Made by a program: the position numbers and the translations under genes
Notes under the pieces: model-generated
Databases searched by the model: none
What the model saw: the letters and a program-made list of their open reading frames with translations, nothing else
What the model was told of the DNA's origin: nothing
NCBI GenBank assembly: GCA_008360955.1
Contig: LUCM01002402.1
Location: forward strand, 313,923 to 377,922
DNA from: Fasciolopsis buskii
Lineage: Eukaryota; Platyhelminthes; Trematoda; Plagiorchiida; Fasciolidae
Reading direction: 5' to 3'
DNA: 64,000 bases
Shown: positions 1 through 9,866 of the stretch, one piece after another
Numbering within the stretch: position 1 is the stretch's first letter
How the letters are laid out: the number at the start of each line of letters is the position of its first letter

Positions 1-291
1 TACAAGCGTTGATAAAAGACTTTGAATATCCATTGACCGCAAATAACCTGAACAACCTAGATTGCTCTTGTTCCCGTGGGTGCTGTGTACTGCAGTGTGT
101 TTCGGCTCGATGGAACAGGGTACGCACATAGCTCTTTAGGTGGCAGGTTGGATGGTTGCTTTTGAAATTGAGTATGCGGTCCATCGTCGTCGGTTTTNTG
201 TAGACGGTTGTCTCTATGCTCCCGTTTGGTTGCCTCATAATTAGTACGTCGAGGAACGATAGAGCCGAGTCTTTTTCCTCCTCCCTGGTGA
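1..291 (-). mobile_element. Penelope-like element, C-terminal reverse-transcriptase fragment
   Basis: One frame is open for about 96 codons from 291 down to the window edge. It starts FTREEEKD and carries FLDVLI, VY.KPT and SNHP, then a TLFHRAE..CST block, the order found in the palm/thumb region of PLE reverse transcriptases. No stop is seen, and one codon holds the N at 197. The piece is cut at its 5' side by a TA repeat and at its 3' side by the window start, where the GIY-YIG endonuclease would be expected. The family call rests on motif memory, with high confidence. The element is probably a truncated copy, since its N-terminal half is absent upstream. Confidence 0.85.
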
Positions 292-315
292 ATATATATA
301 TATATATATATATAT
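292..315. repeat. (TA)n microsatellite
   Basis: About 12 TA units sit exactly where the PLE frame is interrupted. A second TA run lies beside the hammerhead at 33.1 kb. Confidence 0.95.
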
Positions 316-910
316 GCTAACAGTCATACCACCGGAAATGCAGAGTAGCTTTCTCCTTACTACATCACAGAGAAGTCAGCTGGACAATATTGTAAAAGCC
401 AGCACGAGCTCTCTCCGTGAATTCTTTCATGCACATGTGATGGATAAAGTTTGCTCTTGCATTTTGTCTTGCACCTCTTCTTCCACCGTGCCAATGCTGT
501 AATAATCGCGTGGAATATAAATCGTCTTCCGAGCTGTTGATTGGGTAGGAAAAGGAGATAGCAGCGCCAGTTGTTTTATGCACCGGTGTGCAGTTACCAT
601 TGCGCTGTCAGCCCTGGAGTTTCCAAGATGCATTTAGGCTTTCAGATATGCAGATCAACATTTTACTGGGATTTTGATATGAATATACTCATTTATCCAT
701 GGCTGTCATTTTAAAACCTAGCCATTACCCAAACAACTGATGAGTCTTATAGTTTTCGTTGCTCACACAATGCTCAGGGGCCTACACTGTCCAAGTATAT
801 TAGTGACCATATTAATTTACTACGGAGATTATTTGTTTCCGTTTTGAGGGTTAGATTCTTTCCCTCTCACTACTATGCTTCGTATGCTGGTGTATAAATA
901 AAATCCCCCA

Positions 911-1035
911 CAAAGGTAAGACCGGCGTTTCGGTTACTGCAACTAGTCAGGTATGCGTATCTGGTACTTTTCAATCAAGCCATCCTAATACCTGTGCACT
1001 TCTTCGTTGGTTTCTCACTAGAATCTCACTGTTTA
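911..1035 (-). repeat. Decayed hammerhead-bearing repeat (PLE-associated)
   Basis: Positions 920-1030 match 33175-33290 with scattered changes: shared blocks are GTCAGGTATGCGTAT, the CCATCCT.ATAC stretch and TCTC..AGAATC. Read on the minus strand it holds CTGACTA (consensus CTGANGA), a GTT/AAC stem and CGAAAC, but the core G8 equivalent is changed and stem I no longer pairs, so it should be inactive. It lies 5' of the PLE reverse-transcriptase fragment in the same orientation, as a leading Penelope terminal repeat would. Confidence 0.6.
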
Positions 1036-1483
1036 TTCCCGAAACGAGTTCATCAGCCATGCTGGCTTCTAATAACTGAAGTAACGTCCTAATTGAAGGA
1101 TAGGAATTCGGGAAACTGACTCTGCGGACAGGACATATCCATTGAATTCAACTGTCGCCAAAATCCACAATAATATTTTGGCATTCCTCCTTTAGAGGCA
1201 CGGCGTGAGTACTGCGAATTTCTCTGTTGAGGGACTTTTTAAGTTTTCTGTCAGTATGCTAACTTTTCTGTTTGATAAGAATAAAAGAAGGATAAAAGTT
1301 TACTTTTTGCACATTTTTTTCTGGTAAAGCGTCCACATGGAAAGATGCTATGCAAAATCTACCATCGAACCACAATAGCTTGCAAATGGCGTCTGGACCG
1401 AACCCTCTTCAACACTAAACAGAAAATCTGAACCGAAAGCCAGCTGCAAAACAAAGACAGATTCACAAAGCGTGTATTTTCAG

Positions 1484-1744
1484 CTAACGCAGGTCGATGG
1501 CGCTATGCGAAAAAGAAACAAATGCAATAAAACAAACACTTTATGTGCTTTCCCACCTAAGGATGATCAAATATCTGCCCGAATAACTAGAGATCCTGGA
1601 TTCATCGTTAAACCTAAAGGCATAAGGCTGCAATTGAAATCAATAGGGATGCGCGAAACAGTCTTCATAACCCTGACATTTTACATATTGTCTAACAGTT
1701 CACTCACACTCGCCGTGACAGTTGCTGGCGAAAACGATCGCTGA
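1484..1744 (+). CDS. Candidate terminal exon, unrecognised protein
   Basis: A strong acceptor (TGTATTTTCAG) precedes an 87-codon frame that is open to a TGA at 1742, phase 0. The residues begin LTQVDGAMRKRNK, and a C-terminal hydrophobic stretch (FITLTFYIL) could be a membrane segment. The frame was chosen because the acceptor falls on its codon boundary and 87 open codons is unusual here. No family is recognised. If a donor is used inside, the hydrophobic end would be intronic. Confidence 0.4.
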   Translation, partial: LTQVDGAMRKRNKCNKTNTLCAFPPKDDQISARITRDPGFIVKPKGIRLQLKSIGMRETVFITLTFYILSNSSLTLAVTVAGENDR

Positions 1745-2712
1745 TTGATTCAGCCAGTATTAGAGAACATGTCGCAGTGGATTCCACAGGAAATGAAACC
1801 AGAGGACTTTAAATGTCAAAAACCTCTAACTGATAGGTGTTTGGTCGCGTTGTGATGTTCGGGTTAGGATTTCAGTTGCAACAAGATGACAATGCGTTGC
1901 AAATGATTTTTAACTATGTAAATAAACTGGTTATAAGATACTTCTGTGAGTTTCTTTTGTTGACCTGGATGTCAAAACTGCATTATGCATCACTTTGTGC
2001 AATCACTTCAATTTAGAGGGTCGTTCGAAGGTAGAACCCCACCGATAGATAATTTTAAAATCTAGACCTAATTCATCAATCGGACTGGCACACAATATGG
2101 TAAGTTAGAACCAGGTGGATAACCACAGTCACCCAGATGTTGGGGTCCCGTGGTTTAGACAGTACATTCAAATAATTAGTCCGTATAGTTTTTTAATGAG
2201 ACAAATATCAAGGATTTGTAAGGATTTCCCGTAATCTCCGAATTCACTAGACAAAGTAGGTAACCGTGACGCTGGTTATTTTCGCTTACTCGACTTTTTC
2301 TTAGCTTTTATCAGCCACGCATCTTCAGAAAGAGCCCTAAGACAATTAAAGCAGCCAGCGCAAAGTCATCTAGGTGAATGACTTAGGTTTCAGATATAAT
2401 ATCAAGAGAAAAGTCTATTCACTGTTAGCAAATTGATCATGTGATTTCATTCATGTAATGTTACACATTTTCACTTGGCAAAAATTCAGCTTAAAAAAGC
2501 AAATGTTTAGGACTCCTGACACTGAGTCGTTTTCACAGTTTCCTTCTACTTCATCTGTAGAAAATAAGAAACGACGTCTTTAAATAAGCATTGTAATTGC
2601 GACTACAAATACTGCGAGTATTTTTTAGACTATAGACAGTGCACACAAGCTTAGTTCTATCTGATCAAATTATAAAGGGGTTTGGTGCGGCAAATGCTAT
2701 ATGCTTACTTAC

Positions 2713-2856
2713 TAGCAGCAGGTAATCTCGGGTGAATTTCCCAAATGCTTCGATGCAAGCTGGTAGCTCAGCTGCGAGATGCGTGATTTGCGTTCTTGCG
2801 CAGATTCGAATCTTGTCGAAGTCATCAAACTTTCACTTTTGCGGTATTCAGCATAC
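2713..2856 (-). CDS. Internal exon, unrecognised protein
   Basis: The acceptor TTTTTTCGACCTGTTTTAG has a long pyrimidine tract and the donor is CTA|GTAAGT. Between them one frame is fully open: 1 leading nt, 47 codons (YAEYRKSESL..., ending SPEITCC), 2 trailing nt. The peptide is hydrophilic and Ser/Arg/Gln-rich. It probably follows the 2941-3134 exon, whose possible donor gives the matching phase. No family is recognised. Confidence 0.55.
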
Positions 2857-2940
2857 CTAAAACAGGTCGAAAAAACGCTTGAACTTGCATGATACTTTCG
2901 GGAACTGGACTGAACAAGAACAAGAATAAGCATGTGGAAC

Positions 2941-3134
2941 CAGCTATTGTCCTGGCCAAACAAGAAACTAGCGCATTTCAGATCCAAGGCATTTGCATTT
3001 GATTGCACTGAGCATCCCTCAATCATTTGCGAGCAAATAGCACACGGAACAAACGGGTTCCCGTGTAAGGCGTATAAAAGGCTACCATTTTTTTCAACTG
3101 GATAATATGGTAACCTTTTTAAAATTTTCTTCAT
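2941..3134 (-). CDS. Candidate exon, weakly LIM-like Cys pattern
   Basis: The frame is open from an ATG at 3134 and continues past 2941. A CAIC...DLKC spacing with a GNPF start loosely recalls a LIM zinc finger, but the histidine and the second knuckle cysteine are missing, so this is only a hint. The weak donor G|GTTCCA at 2941 would leave phase 2, which fits the exon at 2856. An alternative acceptor (TTATCCAG) lies just inside the ATG, so the true 5' border is unsure. Confidence 0.35.
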
Positions 3135-3224
3135 TTTAATTAAAAATGGAAACCTTGTAGTTGATGTCTAAATTAATCGCTTGTTTCTGAATAATTCACC
3201 AAGTTCTGACGAAGAATCTTGGGA

Positions 3225-3392
3225 ACACTGTACAGTTGTTTTATTCTTGTTGGGAATCACCAGTCGTGCACAACCACCGCACCCGAATTGGGACGCGAAC
3301 CCGGAACGAACCGTGGTGATTGGAACGCTTTGGCCATCGCTCTAGCCGGGCTAGTACGCATCGGCTCATCGAACGTCAACCCAATATGGTAT
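3225..3392 (-). mobile_element. SINE family B, minus copy
   Basis: The reverse complement of this stretch matches 3523-3688: shared blocks include CAGCCCGGCTAG (with one change), GGGTTCGCGT, CCAATTCGGGTGCGGTGG and GGTGATTCCCAA. GGGTTCGCGTCCC resembles an RNA polymerase III box B, and the block before it a box A, so a tRNA-derived SINE is inferred. The tail differs from the family found at 9.6, 27.4 and 33.8 kb. Confidence 0.55.
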
Positions 3393-3522
3393 ATCGTCCG
3401 TTTCTGTCATTGGACCTTGCAGGCCACAGACCATTTGAGCAGCATTTGGACGATTCCTTGGTCAGGAGAAACTTCTCTGTAGACAGGCCGGCGCATTACA
3501 CTACCTGGCACTTAACGGCGCT

Positions 3523-3688
3523 ATATCATGTTGCGTTGATGTTCGATGAACCGTTGAGTACCAGCCCGGCTAGCACAATGGTTAAGGTGTTCCAAACACA
3601 ACCGTTCGTTACGGGTTCGCGTTCCAATTCGGGTGCGGTGGATGTGCCCGGTTGGTGATTCCCAAGAAGAATGAAACTGCTGTACATG
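3523..3688 (+). mobile_element. SINE family B, plus copy
   Basis: It is the partner of the 3225-3392 copy in opposite orientation, about 130 bp away. It has GGCTAGCACAATGG as the box A-like block and GGGTTCGCGTTCC as the box B-like block, then the same GGTGATTCCCAA tail. The two could fold back on one another in an RNA that spans both. Confidence 0.6.
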
Positions 3689-3689
3689 A

Positions 3690-3996
3690 TGTCCGTGGAA
3701 AGCTGGTTGCTGAGAGTGCAAGGCTGATGCTCCGAGAAAATCGAATCATAAATCTTACTATTAATCACGGGGAGTTGAATTACTTCAGTAACCATAAAAA
3801 CAGATGTCTTGACTGTTACAGATGCGTGCAAAAGGGCCGTTTGCAAAACGATATTAAAACAGTCACCGAAGCGTTTGCCCTCAAAGGTCAAAAAGCCGCT
3901 ACAATGATTCCGTTGTCAAGAGTAAGAATTCATGAAATAGTTCAAATAAAGATGCATGATGGTTTTTGTTTCGGTCGAGAGATTGTTTACTCAACT
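3690..3996 (+). CDS. Candidate exon, part 1 of a two-exon plus-strand model
   Basis: The frame is open from the end of the SINE at 3688. It goes on past 3996 and ends at a TAA at 4033. The best internal start of an exon is 3822, after TGACTGTTACAG. A possible donor, ACT|GTGAGG at 3996, would remove the stop in a 48-nt intron and join in phase to 4045. The peptide is basic, with a CLDCYRC cluster. Unrecognised. Confidence is higher for the part after 3822. Confidence 0.4.
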
Positions 3997-4044
3997 GTGA
4001 GGCGGAAACTCAAACGTGAAGGAAAGAAACTTTAAACTTTGCAG

Positions 4045-4224
4045 ACTGTAAGTTCTCCAGCCCAATTTGCTAATCAGACATGTATCGAACGGGACGGCAA
4101 GCGCAATGAACAGCAAAAAACATTCAATGATTTGCACTCCCTAAAATTTGATCATGGCCTTGAGGCAAGAATCCTCACGATAGCCCACAAATCGCCAATA
4201 ATTTATGTTCCTAGCGACCACTAG
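4045..4224 (+). CDS. Candidate exon, part 2 of a two-exon plus-strand model
   Basis: The acceptor ACTTTGCAG is followed by 59 open codons (TVSSPAQFAN...) to a TAG at 4222. The frame is the same as in 3690-3996. Together they read about 178 codons with a single stop, far more than expected by chance. They are either two exons with a 48-nt intron or an old coding sequence with one stop. Confidence 0.4.
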   Translation, partial: TVSSPAQFANQTCIERDGKRNEQQKTFNDLHSLKFDHGLEARILTIAHKSPIIYVPSDH

Positions 4225-4372
4225 AATTTCCCTTGTAAAAATGAAGAAAATTCTCGTAACCATTTGATAACAATGCGATTTACGTTTATTTTGGATCTGA
4301 TTCAAAGAAACAACTAAATTACACTACCAGACAAGAAGAAAATATTCCTCAGGGAAACAGTACGCCCAATGG

Positions 4373-4455
4373 TCAGACGTTCGAATCGACTACGGTTCCG
4401 TCAAATTCTTCTCGTTTAACGGTCATACTAGACCTGAGTGAATAAATCTTCTTCA
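4373..4455 (-). CDS. Possible terminal exon, unrecognised
   Basis: A short open frame (KIYSLRSSMTVKREEF...) ends at a TGA at 4373-4375. It lies downstream, on the minus strand, of the 5612-5144 exon chain and might end that gene. The acceptor is weak, so this is a guess by position and composition. Confidence 0.2.
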
Positions 4456-5143
4456 AATGAACTATTGTTCCAGTTTTGTTTGCCAAAGGTTGGCAAACAG
4501 TGAACCGGAAAAAAGTGAAAAAGTGACTTTTCTGGCTAGCTGATAATCCATCTTTTTTCGCGCCAAGGCAAGGCCGATTATAAATTGCAAAATTGCACAA
4601 CCGGGCAAATACGAGTCGTAGAATGGGAAACCGGGAGAGGAAAATTTTTATGTAATGAAGACTAATTGGAAAAATCCGAGTGTCAGTTTGTTCTGTTTCT
4701 ATCTCTCTTTCTGTCGGAATCGTCGCGATCAGTTGTTCTCATACTTACCTGCAAAGATTTGACCGGGGCGAGGTCAGTGATTCAGAAAGAAAAAGGAGTA
4801 TTTCATAAATAAGACATCAGCATGTAGTAAAACTCTACTCTCAGGATCTGTTACTGTACCAAGAAATGTAAAATCGACAAGGTTCCAATTACCTTACCAA
4901 TTTCAAAACAAAATTGACTCGAAACGGTACAAATCTATGTACAGAGAGATAAACAAAACGAAATTTTATCTGATTTAAACAAAATAACAACTTTCGGCAA
5001 GTTCCCATCTTTCCGAACTCTTAATTCTGCGAAGTTTTTGGCATCCAAGCTGAAGACAATGCGGCATCAGGTGAGTAAGACTAATTTTTCCTTGCAATTA
5101 CTGATAAAAGCAAACAAATATGAATAACAGAGAAACTACGCAC

Positions 5144-5238
5144 CATGACACGTTCTCTTGCATTGGCAATTTTACGAAAGTTTACAGGATATGGCAAATG
5201 GCCATAACAATCGATCAAATTTTCAAAGTCCGCATACG
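5144..5238 (-). CDS. Exon 3 of a phase-consistent minus-strand chain
   Basis: The acceptor TTTTTTGCGCCAATAG leaves 2 leading nt that complete the codon opened by the previous exon. Then 31 codons (YADFENLIDCYGHL...ARERVM) run to a donor ATG|GTGCGT in phase 0. The peptide looks like a folded domain. The upstream intron is 135 nt. The function is not recognised. Confidence 0.5.
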
Positions 5239-5373
5239 CTATTGGCGCAAAAAAGGATCGATGGAGTCTACACACAGATAACTAAATTATTCATTTTGAA
5301 ATGAGGCCTCGATTACAATAATTCAAATTCAGTGTTATACAGAAAGGGACTGTCTTCACAATGGCTTACTTAC

Positions 5374-5442
5374 CTGTCACTGGTTTGATGAAAATCACTT
5401 GTTCTAATCCCGGCATATAATTATCAGTCATCAAAGCAGCGT
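5374..5442 (-). CDS. Exon 2 of a phase-consistent minus-strand chain
   Basis: It starts after CACTGTGCTAG with 2 nt that complete the split codon left by the 5525 donor, and reads 22 codons (AALMTDNYMPG...IKPVT). It ends at a near-perfect donor, ACAG|GTAAGTAAG, in phase 1. A second acceptor 13 nt upstream (CTCCTAG, 5455) is open too, but its phase does not fit the exon before. Confidence 0.6.
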
Positions 5443-5524
5443 CTAGCACAGTGTACTAGGAGTAATGCGTCGCAATGTAAACATGAATACTCGGATTGTA
5501 TAAGGTCTTGGTTCCGCAACTCAC

Positions 5525-5612
5525 CGTCGTCCTTTATCCTCGTGGATCCGGTTCTAGTTAGGCAACGGGAAGCGTTGAATGGGAGGTAATTTCCATGTTT
5601 TTCACTGATCAA
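5525..5612 (-). CDS. Exon 1 of a phase-consistent minus-strand chain
   Basis: The acceptor is ATATTTCTGTTTAG and the donor GACG|GTGAGT. It has 29 codons (LISEKHGNYLPFNAS...) plus 1 nt, phases 0 to 1. The next intron is 82 nt. All three exons keep one frame, which is the main support. Exons at 6244-6390 and 6934-7094 on the same strand may belong to the same gene, but their phases do not join it directly. Confidence 0.55.
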
Positions 5613-6243
5613 CTAAACAGAAATATTATCATATGAATTATCCGTATGATTAATATTCTACCAGTGAAAATTTATGTGGAATACTGCCGAGCTGCAGTCA
5701 TTCCCGTTCGGTGCGGGAGTTCGGTCAATCGTCAAACCGGGTTATCCCTACATTTTTACTGCTGGATAAATATGAATCATTTTAAAAGAAGCAGTTCCTG
5801 AAATTCCTATTTTTGCTTTAAAAAAATGGCACAAGTGGATATTAGATAATTTTTTATTATACGTATTAAAAAAACAAGCTTGTCGACGACCGTGTTGATC
5901 ACTAGGAAGGAGAAAAAATATAGGTACGGGGAGTCCATGTAACAGGCTTACGGCTGTCGTAAAAAAAACTGCGAATTCATTGCTGCGTTGAGCGCACCTA
6001 TTCACTACAAAGGCGCTCAAATAAAAACAAACGATAACTATGGCCACAAAAGCCCTGTCTAAGGATCAAAAATTGCCATAGCTACCATAAGAAAGAATAA
6101 GATAGTTCCCTCTGCTCTGAACAATCGACCACAGCTTTAAGATCAGAAAATGTAGGCCGGTCATTCTTCATATGCATTTCTCCAACGAAATGGTGCACAA
6201 ATGATTGGATCTGTTAGAGGCAATCCGAACGCGTATATGCTAC

Positions 6244-6390
6244 CTATTTTGGTGTCAAATAGTAGTATCCGAGAGAAGAAATTCGAAACCTTCATCTGGC
6301 TATTATGTTGCCGTTTAGAACGGGAATGAGTACTGATCGGTGAATCATTCCAAGAACACTTAAGTATTGCCTGTCGACGAGTTTCTTGTG
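6244..6390 (-). CDS. Candidate internal exon, unrecognised
   Basis: The acceptor is TTGCCCAAGTTAG and the donor AATAG|GTAGCA. It has 2 nt, 48 open codons (QETRRQAILKCSWND...), then 1 nt. The composition is coding-like (Arg/Ser/Asn with a hydrophobic end). It is part of the minus-strand exon run from 7.1 to 4.3 kb. Confidence 0.4.
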
Positions 6391-6572
6391 CTAACTTGGG
6401 CAATATAGTGAGATGTGCCTAAGAAAACAGCTAGTTTACTATGAAATCCTTTTTTGGGACGACGACGACGTGGAATTATTTTTATCCCAGTGGTATTTAC
6501 TGGCAGAAAGAAACGAAGACAAGCGGATAGGAAAATAGTCCAGGCAATGGGAAGGAAATTAGTCTTGTACGA

Positions 6573-6834
6573 TCACAAATTGACTCCATGCGAATGCTTC
6601 TCATTTTTTGGCCTTCTTATACCAGGTTTGGGCAAACATATGCCGGACACGATCAAACGGGTGGTTACTGATTCACGGATGAATTGGACTAGTTGTAGTA
6701 CTGGTTTTACTCGCCTATTTGCCACCGACGTGGGGTTCTTTTTTGCTCTCAACAGATTCTGTTCACTTTTTCCGTCGAAATAACCCAGGTGTGATGAACA
6801 CGACAAATAAAAAAACGGAATGAGCTCAAATTCT
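6573..6834 (-). CDS. Possible exon, strand uncertain
   Basis: The minus strand is open for over 80 codons (...SEQNLLRAKKNPTSVANRRV...), but the plus strand at 6454-6783 is open too. I favour minus because neighbours are minus and a GTATAAG donor lies after SGICLPKP. No clean acceptor is seen. Confidence 0.25.
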
Positions 6835-6933
6835 CTATCCCCGACTGGGCAAACCAAAGCTAAAAACTCAAGGTATGGAAAAGGATGAAAAAATTATACA
6901 TAATTTAACAAGGAAAGGATAAAAACAAACTAC

Positions 6934-7094
6934 CAGTGACTTCCATTGGGGAATAGGTCGTCATCATGCGTTTGCATTAGAGCTCGATTTGTGAAATTTG
7001 TACAGCCTGAACGGACAAATAAAGAAAAATATGAAAGACATTCTCCAAATGTCGCTACATAATTCTGGTACTTGAGGCAGTCGGATTCACGAAT
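6934..7094 (-). CDS. Internal exon, unrecognised protein
   Basis: A strong acceptor (GATTCCATTTTCAG) is followed by 53 codons (IRESDCLKYQNYVATF...) and 2 nt before CACTG|GTAGTT. The peptide is rich in aromatic and Cys residues. It is probably in the same transcript as the exons below it on the minus strand. Confidence 0.5.
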
Positions 7095-7134
7095 CTGAAA
7101 ATGGAATCCGTATGCAAATAGAACAGATTGCAAA

Positions 7135-8328
7135 AATGCGTTCGCACTTTTTCCTGTACCGCGTTAATTTTTCAAGCATATCTGTGCTAAGTGATCTGAA
7201 ATCTCACTGGGCTTTAGAAAACATCTTTGTACTATTTGCAGCATTTGATGACTTCATATGAACCAAATACAATTACGTCACTAGTGTTAGGTGACATCTA
7301 ACCAGGCAGCAACACTATGACCTTAAACAACGCTCAACAAACACAAAATGCTCATGTATATGGGGGCTCTAGTCTTCTTCAGCGTGGAGTTCTAACTTTG
7401 CAAATAGCGTGAATGGGTTTTACTCCGACATGACAGCTGAAGTAGTTCCTCCTCTTACTATCCGTATTCGCAACCGTCATAAGACAGACTGCTGAATTTT
7501 AATCTTGCGAATTTCCTATTGGTTATTCAGAATGACTGTAGGCGGATTCACTCTGACCACGGTTTGCGTAGGAATAGATATTACAGAATGGTCCGGGATG
7601 CATTGCGTAAACCAATGATTTCCGACTAGCTTATTCACACTCGAGACAGGGAGACATTGGTTCCAAATACAAGCAAACTAAAAAGAAACCGTTTGGGAAT
7701 GATCGAATTTGATCCTGAGTACCAACCTCAGCAGCATCAATGATTACCAGAATAGCGATGGGCTTAATGGAGGGGACGCAGCTCTAATGACCAACCATAT
7801 CTTCGTACATGTTCTTCTATTCATTTAATTCCTTTAACCCTGGCAATCCTCTATCAAAGAATATGATGGCTCTGGGGATATGGAAAGAAGAACTGTCAAG
7901 GTGAGCTGCTGGTGAAAGCCACGCTAGTGTCTATTATCTTCGGGTTCACTTCCAGTACCGATAACTGCAGCTCGACAGTAGATCTCAGCGTTCCAAGTAA
8001 TTCTACGTGGCACTGACCCGCGGTTGAATCACAGCACCTAGGTCCTAGCCCCATTCTGATCAAGGTATGAACTATAGATTTCGTCGAAACACTTTCTTAT
8101 CAGTATGTAGCTTTGTATCCCAGGGCCAATGCACTGAACGGGATTAGGGGAAAACAGAGAGATTTGGAGCATTATCCTAATAGAATTTCATAAGCAACGG
8201 GGTCCTAATATTTCCAAATTTCTACCAAGTTTAGTCTACACCGATGGGGTTTTGCACGGAGCCACAAATCTGTATCCAAGTACAGAATTTCTCATCATGA
8301 GAGTACCAACAGCTTTATCCGTAGTTGC
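7135..8328. other. No supportable feature
   Basis: Intron-like or intergenic sequence. AAG|GTGAGC at 7.9 kb resembles a plus-strand donor, but the frames behind it are short. Confidence 0.5.
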
Positions 8329-8564
8329 TTAGCTATTGATCAAACCACATAGGAGAAACCCCTCAAGAACTACGTTAATATTCCATGCAGTTGTCAAGAC
8401 CTTGTGGTGCATCAGCTCGAAAGGGAATTTATCCCAAAATGAGACCGCAACTTCATCACTACCGAGAGGTGTAAAATAGGTTTCAATATTCTTTTTATCT
8501 ATCATCACAGCCCTAATGGACCATGAGACGGCTACTGAGAATCCAACATTCACGATGACATCAA
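8329..8564 (-). CDS. Terminal exon, unrecognised protein
   Basis: An excellent acceptor (CCTACCACTTCCTGTGCAG) is followed by 2 nt and an open frame (DVIVNVGFSVAVSWSIRAV...) to a TAA at 8329. The mixed hydrophobic/charged pattern (KKNIETYFTPL, VSFWDKFPFEL) is typical of a real folded protein. No good donor is present inside, so the stop is taken as the gene end. Family unknown. Confidence 0.5.
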
Positions 8565-9570
8565 CTGCACAGGAAGTGGTAGGCTATCCTGCAGTTTGTT
8601 GGATCACATCAGTCGTGAACCTCGAGAATCGTTCGTGGCGACAACAGAATGAATGAGTTCTGCACATCACTTACGAACATTTTTATGAAATGAAACCGAA
8701 GTATTTTCAAGAAATTTTATTCTAATTACGCAGTGCCAACATTTTGTTAGTGAGAATTTCCTTCGTCTTTCGTCCAATATTATTATTGTAATCTTTACCT
8801 ATTGATTTACTAAAAAAATGTTCCTATCCTGACTGTTTGGCAAACTACTATCCTCTCTGCACTTGTCATTGTCCACTCAGTGAAATTTAGTGTTTACATG
8901 GAAATCGTTGAATGAGTTTGAACAGTATTCAGTTAACCACAGAAATTTATCGAAATTCGACCGATACTCCTTAATCTCGGAAACAACAGCCGGCGTGTGA
9001 ATACAAAATCAGATGACGCTCGTATTAAAAAACCATAGTACCAACCACCTCAGATGGCCACACCCCAAAAATTTTGGTTGTCAGTGGTTTATCAAGAAGT
9101 TTGAAATAACTTCGACAATAATTTGATGTGTACCAAATGATGACCAAGGAAACTAATGGAATCGTCCATTTCTCTGAAGACTATTTTTGGATTGACTTTT
9201 ACTGAATCAGACCTAGTTCACTGGGTAAAAAAGCGCTTATGGGGTTCATTTAAGCGGACTGGCAAAAAAGAAATCGAGTAGATCAACGATTAGGTTTGCA
9301 TCACTAAAGGCAAAATACACCATTTTCGAAATCCGAAAAGAGGTTCGGAGAATATGCACCGATCTCGACATTTAGCTGACCAAACCTACTTCAGTCGTGT
9401 TCAGCCTTGACCTCAGTTTGCTTTGCCAGTAGGTAATATGTCATTTAAATATTTGTTAGGATAAGTAGCTTCCATTATCAGAAAATAAAATAGTAAATGC
9501 GGGAACCATCAACTGCTCAAAGCCATCTCAGCCTCCAGAAGTTGACCTAATTCCTTATTACGCCTTCAGT

Positions 9571-9748
9571 TCTTTATTTCTACCGCTTATCTTTTACTTC
9601 CTTTATTAATTAAATAACAGTTTACATCATTTTTCAGTAAGGGGACCGTGGCCAACAGAGAGCTTCCAAGGAAGTTGACCGGCGGTGGGAGGACTCGAAC
9701 CCGCAACCTTCAAATCCAGACGCCTAATCCGCTTGACCACTGCCGGTC
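9571..9748 (-). mobile_element. SINE family A with intact tRNA-like head
   Basis: The minus strand 9748-9677 reads as a 72-nt tRNA shape: a perfect 7-bp acceptor pairing GACCGGC/GCCGGTC, a box A-like TGGTCAAGCGG and an exact box B GGTTCGAGTCC. It continues into a tail CTCTGTTGGCC...AATAAAGGAAG shared with the copies at 27.4 and 33.8 kb. The shared tail shows it is a SINE, not a working tRNA gene, although the head is well kept, so it is probably a young copy. Confidence 0.85.
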
Positions 9749-9866
9749 AACCTCTCCATTCAAGGGGTTCACATAGCTCACGTATAGCAAGGCAATTGGT
9801 CTTGCTGACCTCACCTAGACGCTCTCAACAATGTACACAACGTGAAATTAATGTTATCAAAATTGT

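Noticed and set aside
2753..2822. tRNA-like stretch with GTAGCTCAGCTG and GATTCGAATC on the plus strand
   Set aside because: The T-arm and acceptor do not pair, and the stretch lies inside a well-bordered minus-strand exon (2713-2856).
3526..3891. 121-codon minus frame
   Set aside because: Shadow of the SINE and of the better supported plus frame.
4745..4770. Minus-strand donor CAG|GTAAGT
   Set aside because: The preceding sequence is a pyrimidine tract, so the same CAG may be an acceptor; no frame decides.
5040..5069. Plus-strand exon ending at CAG|GTGAGT
   Set aside because: Good donor, but the frame behind it is short, without a clear acceptor, and it faces the phase-consistent minus-strand chain.
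6454..6783. 109-codon plus frame
   Set aside because: Opposite an open minus frame in a run of minus-strand exons; no acceptor or donor at its ends.
9677..9748. A genuine tRNA gene
   Set aside because: The head is tRNA-shaped, but it is fused to a tail shared with the dispersed copies at 27.4 and 33.8 kb, so it is a SINE.
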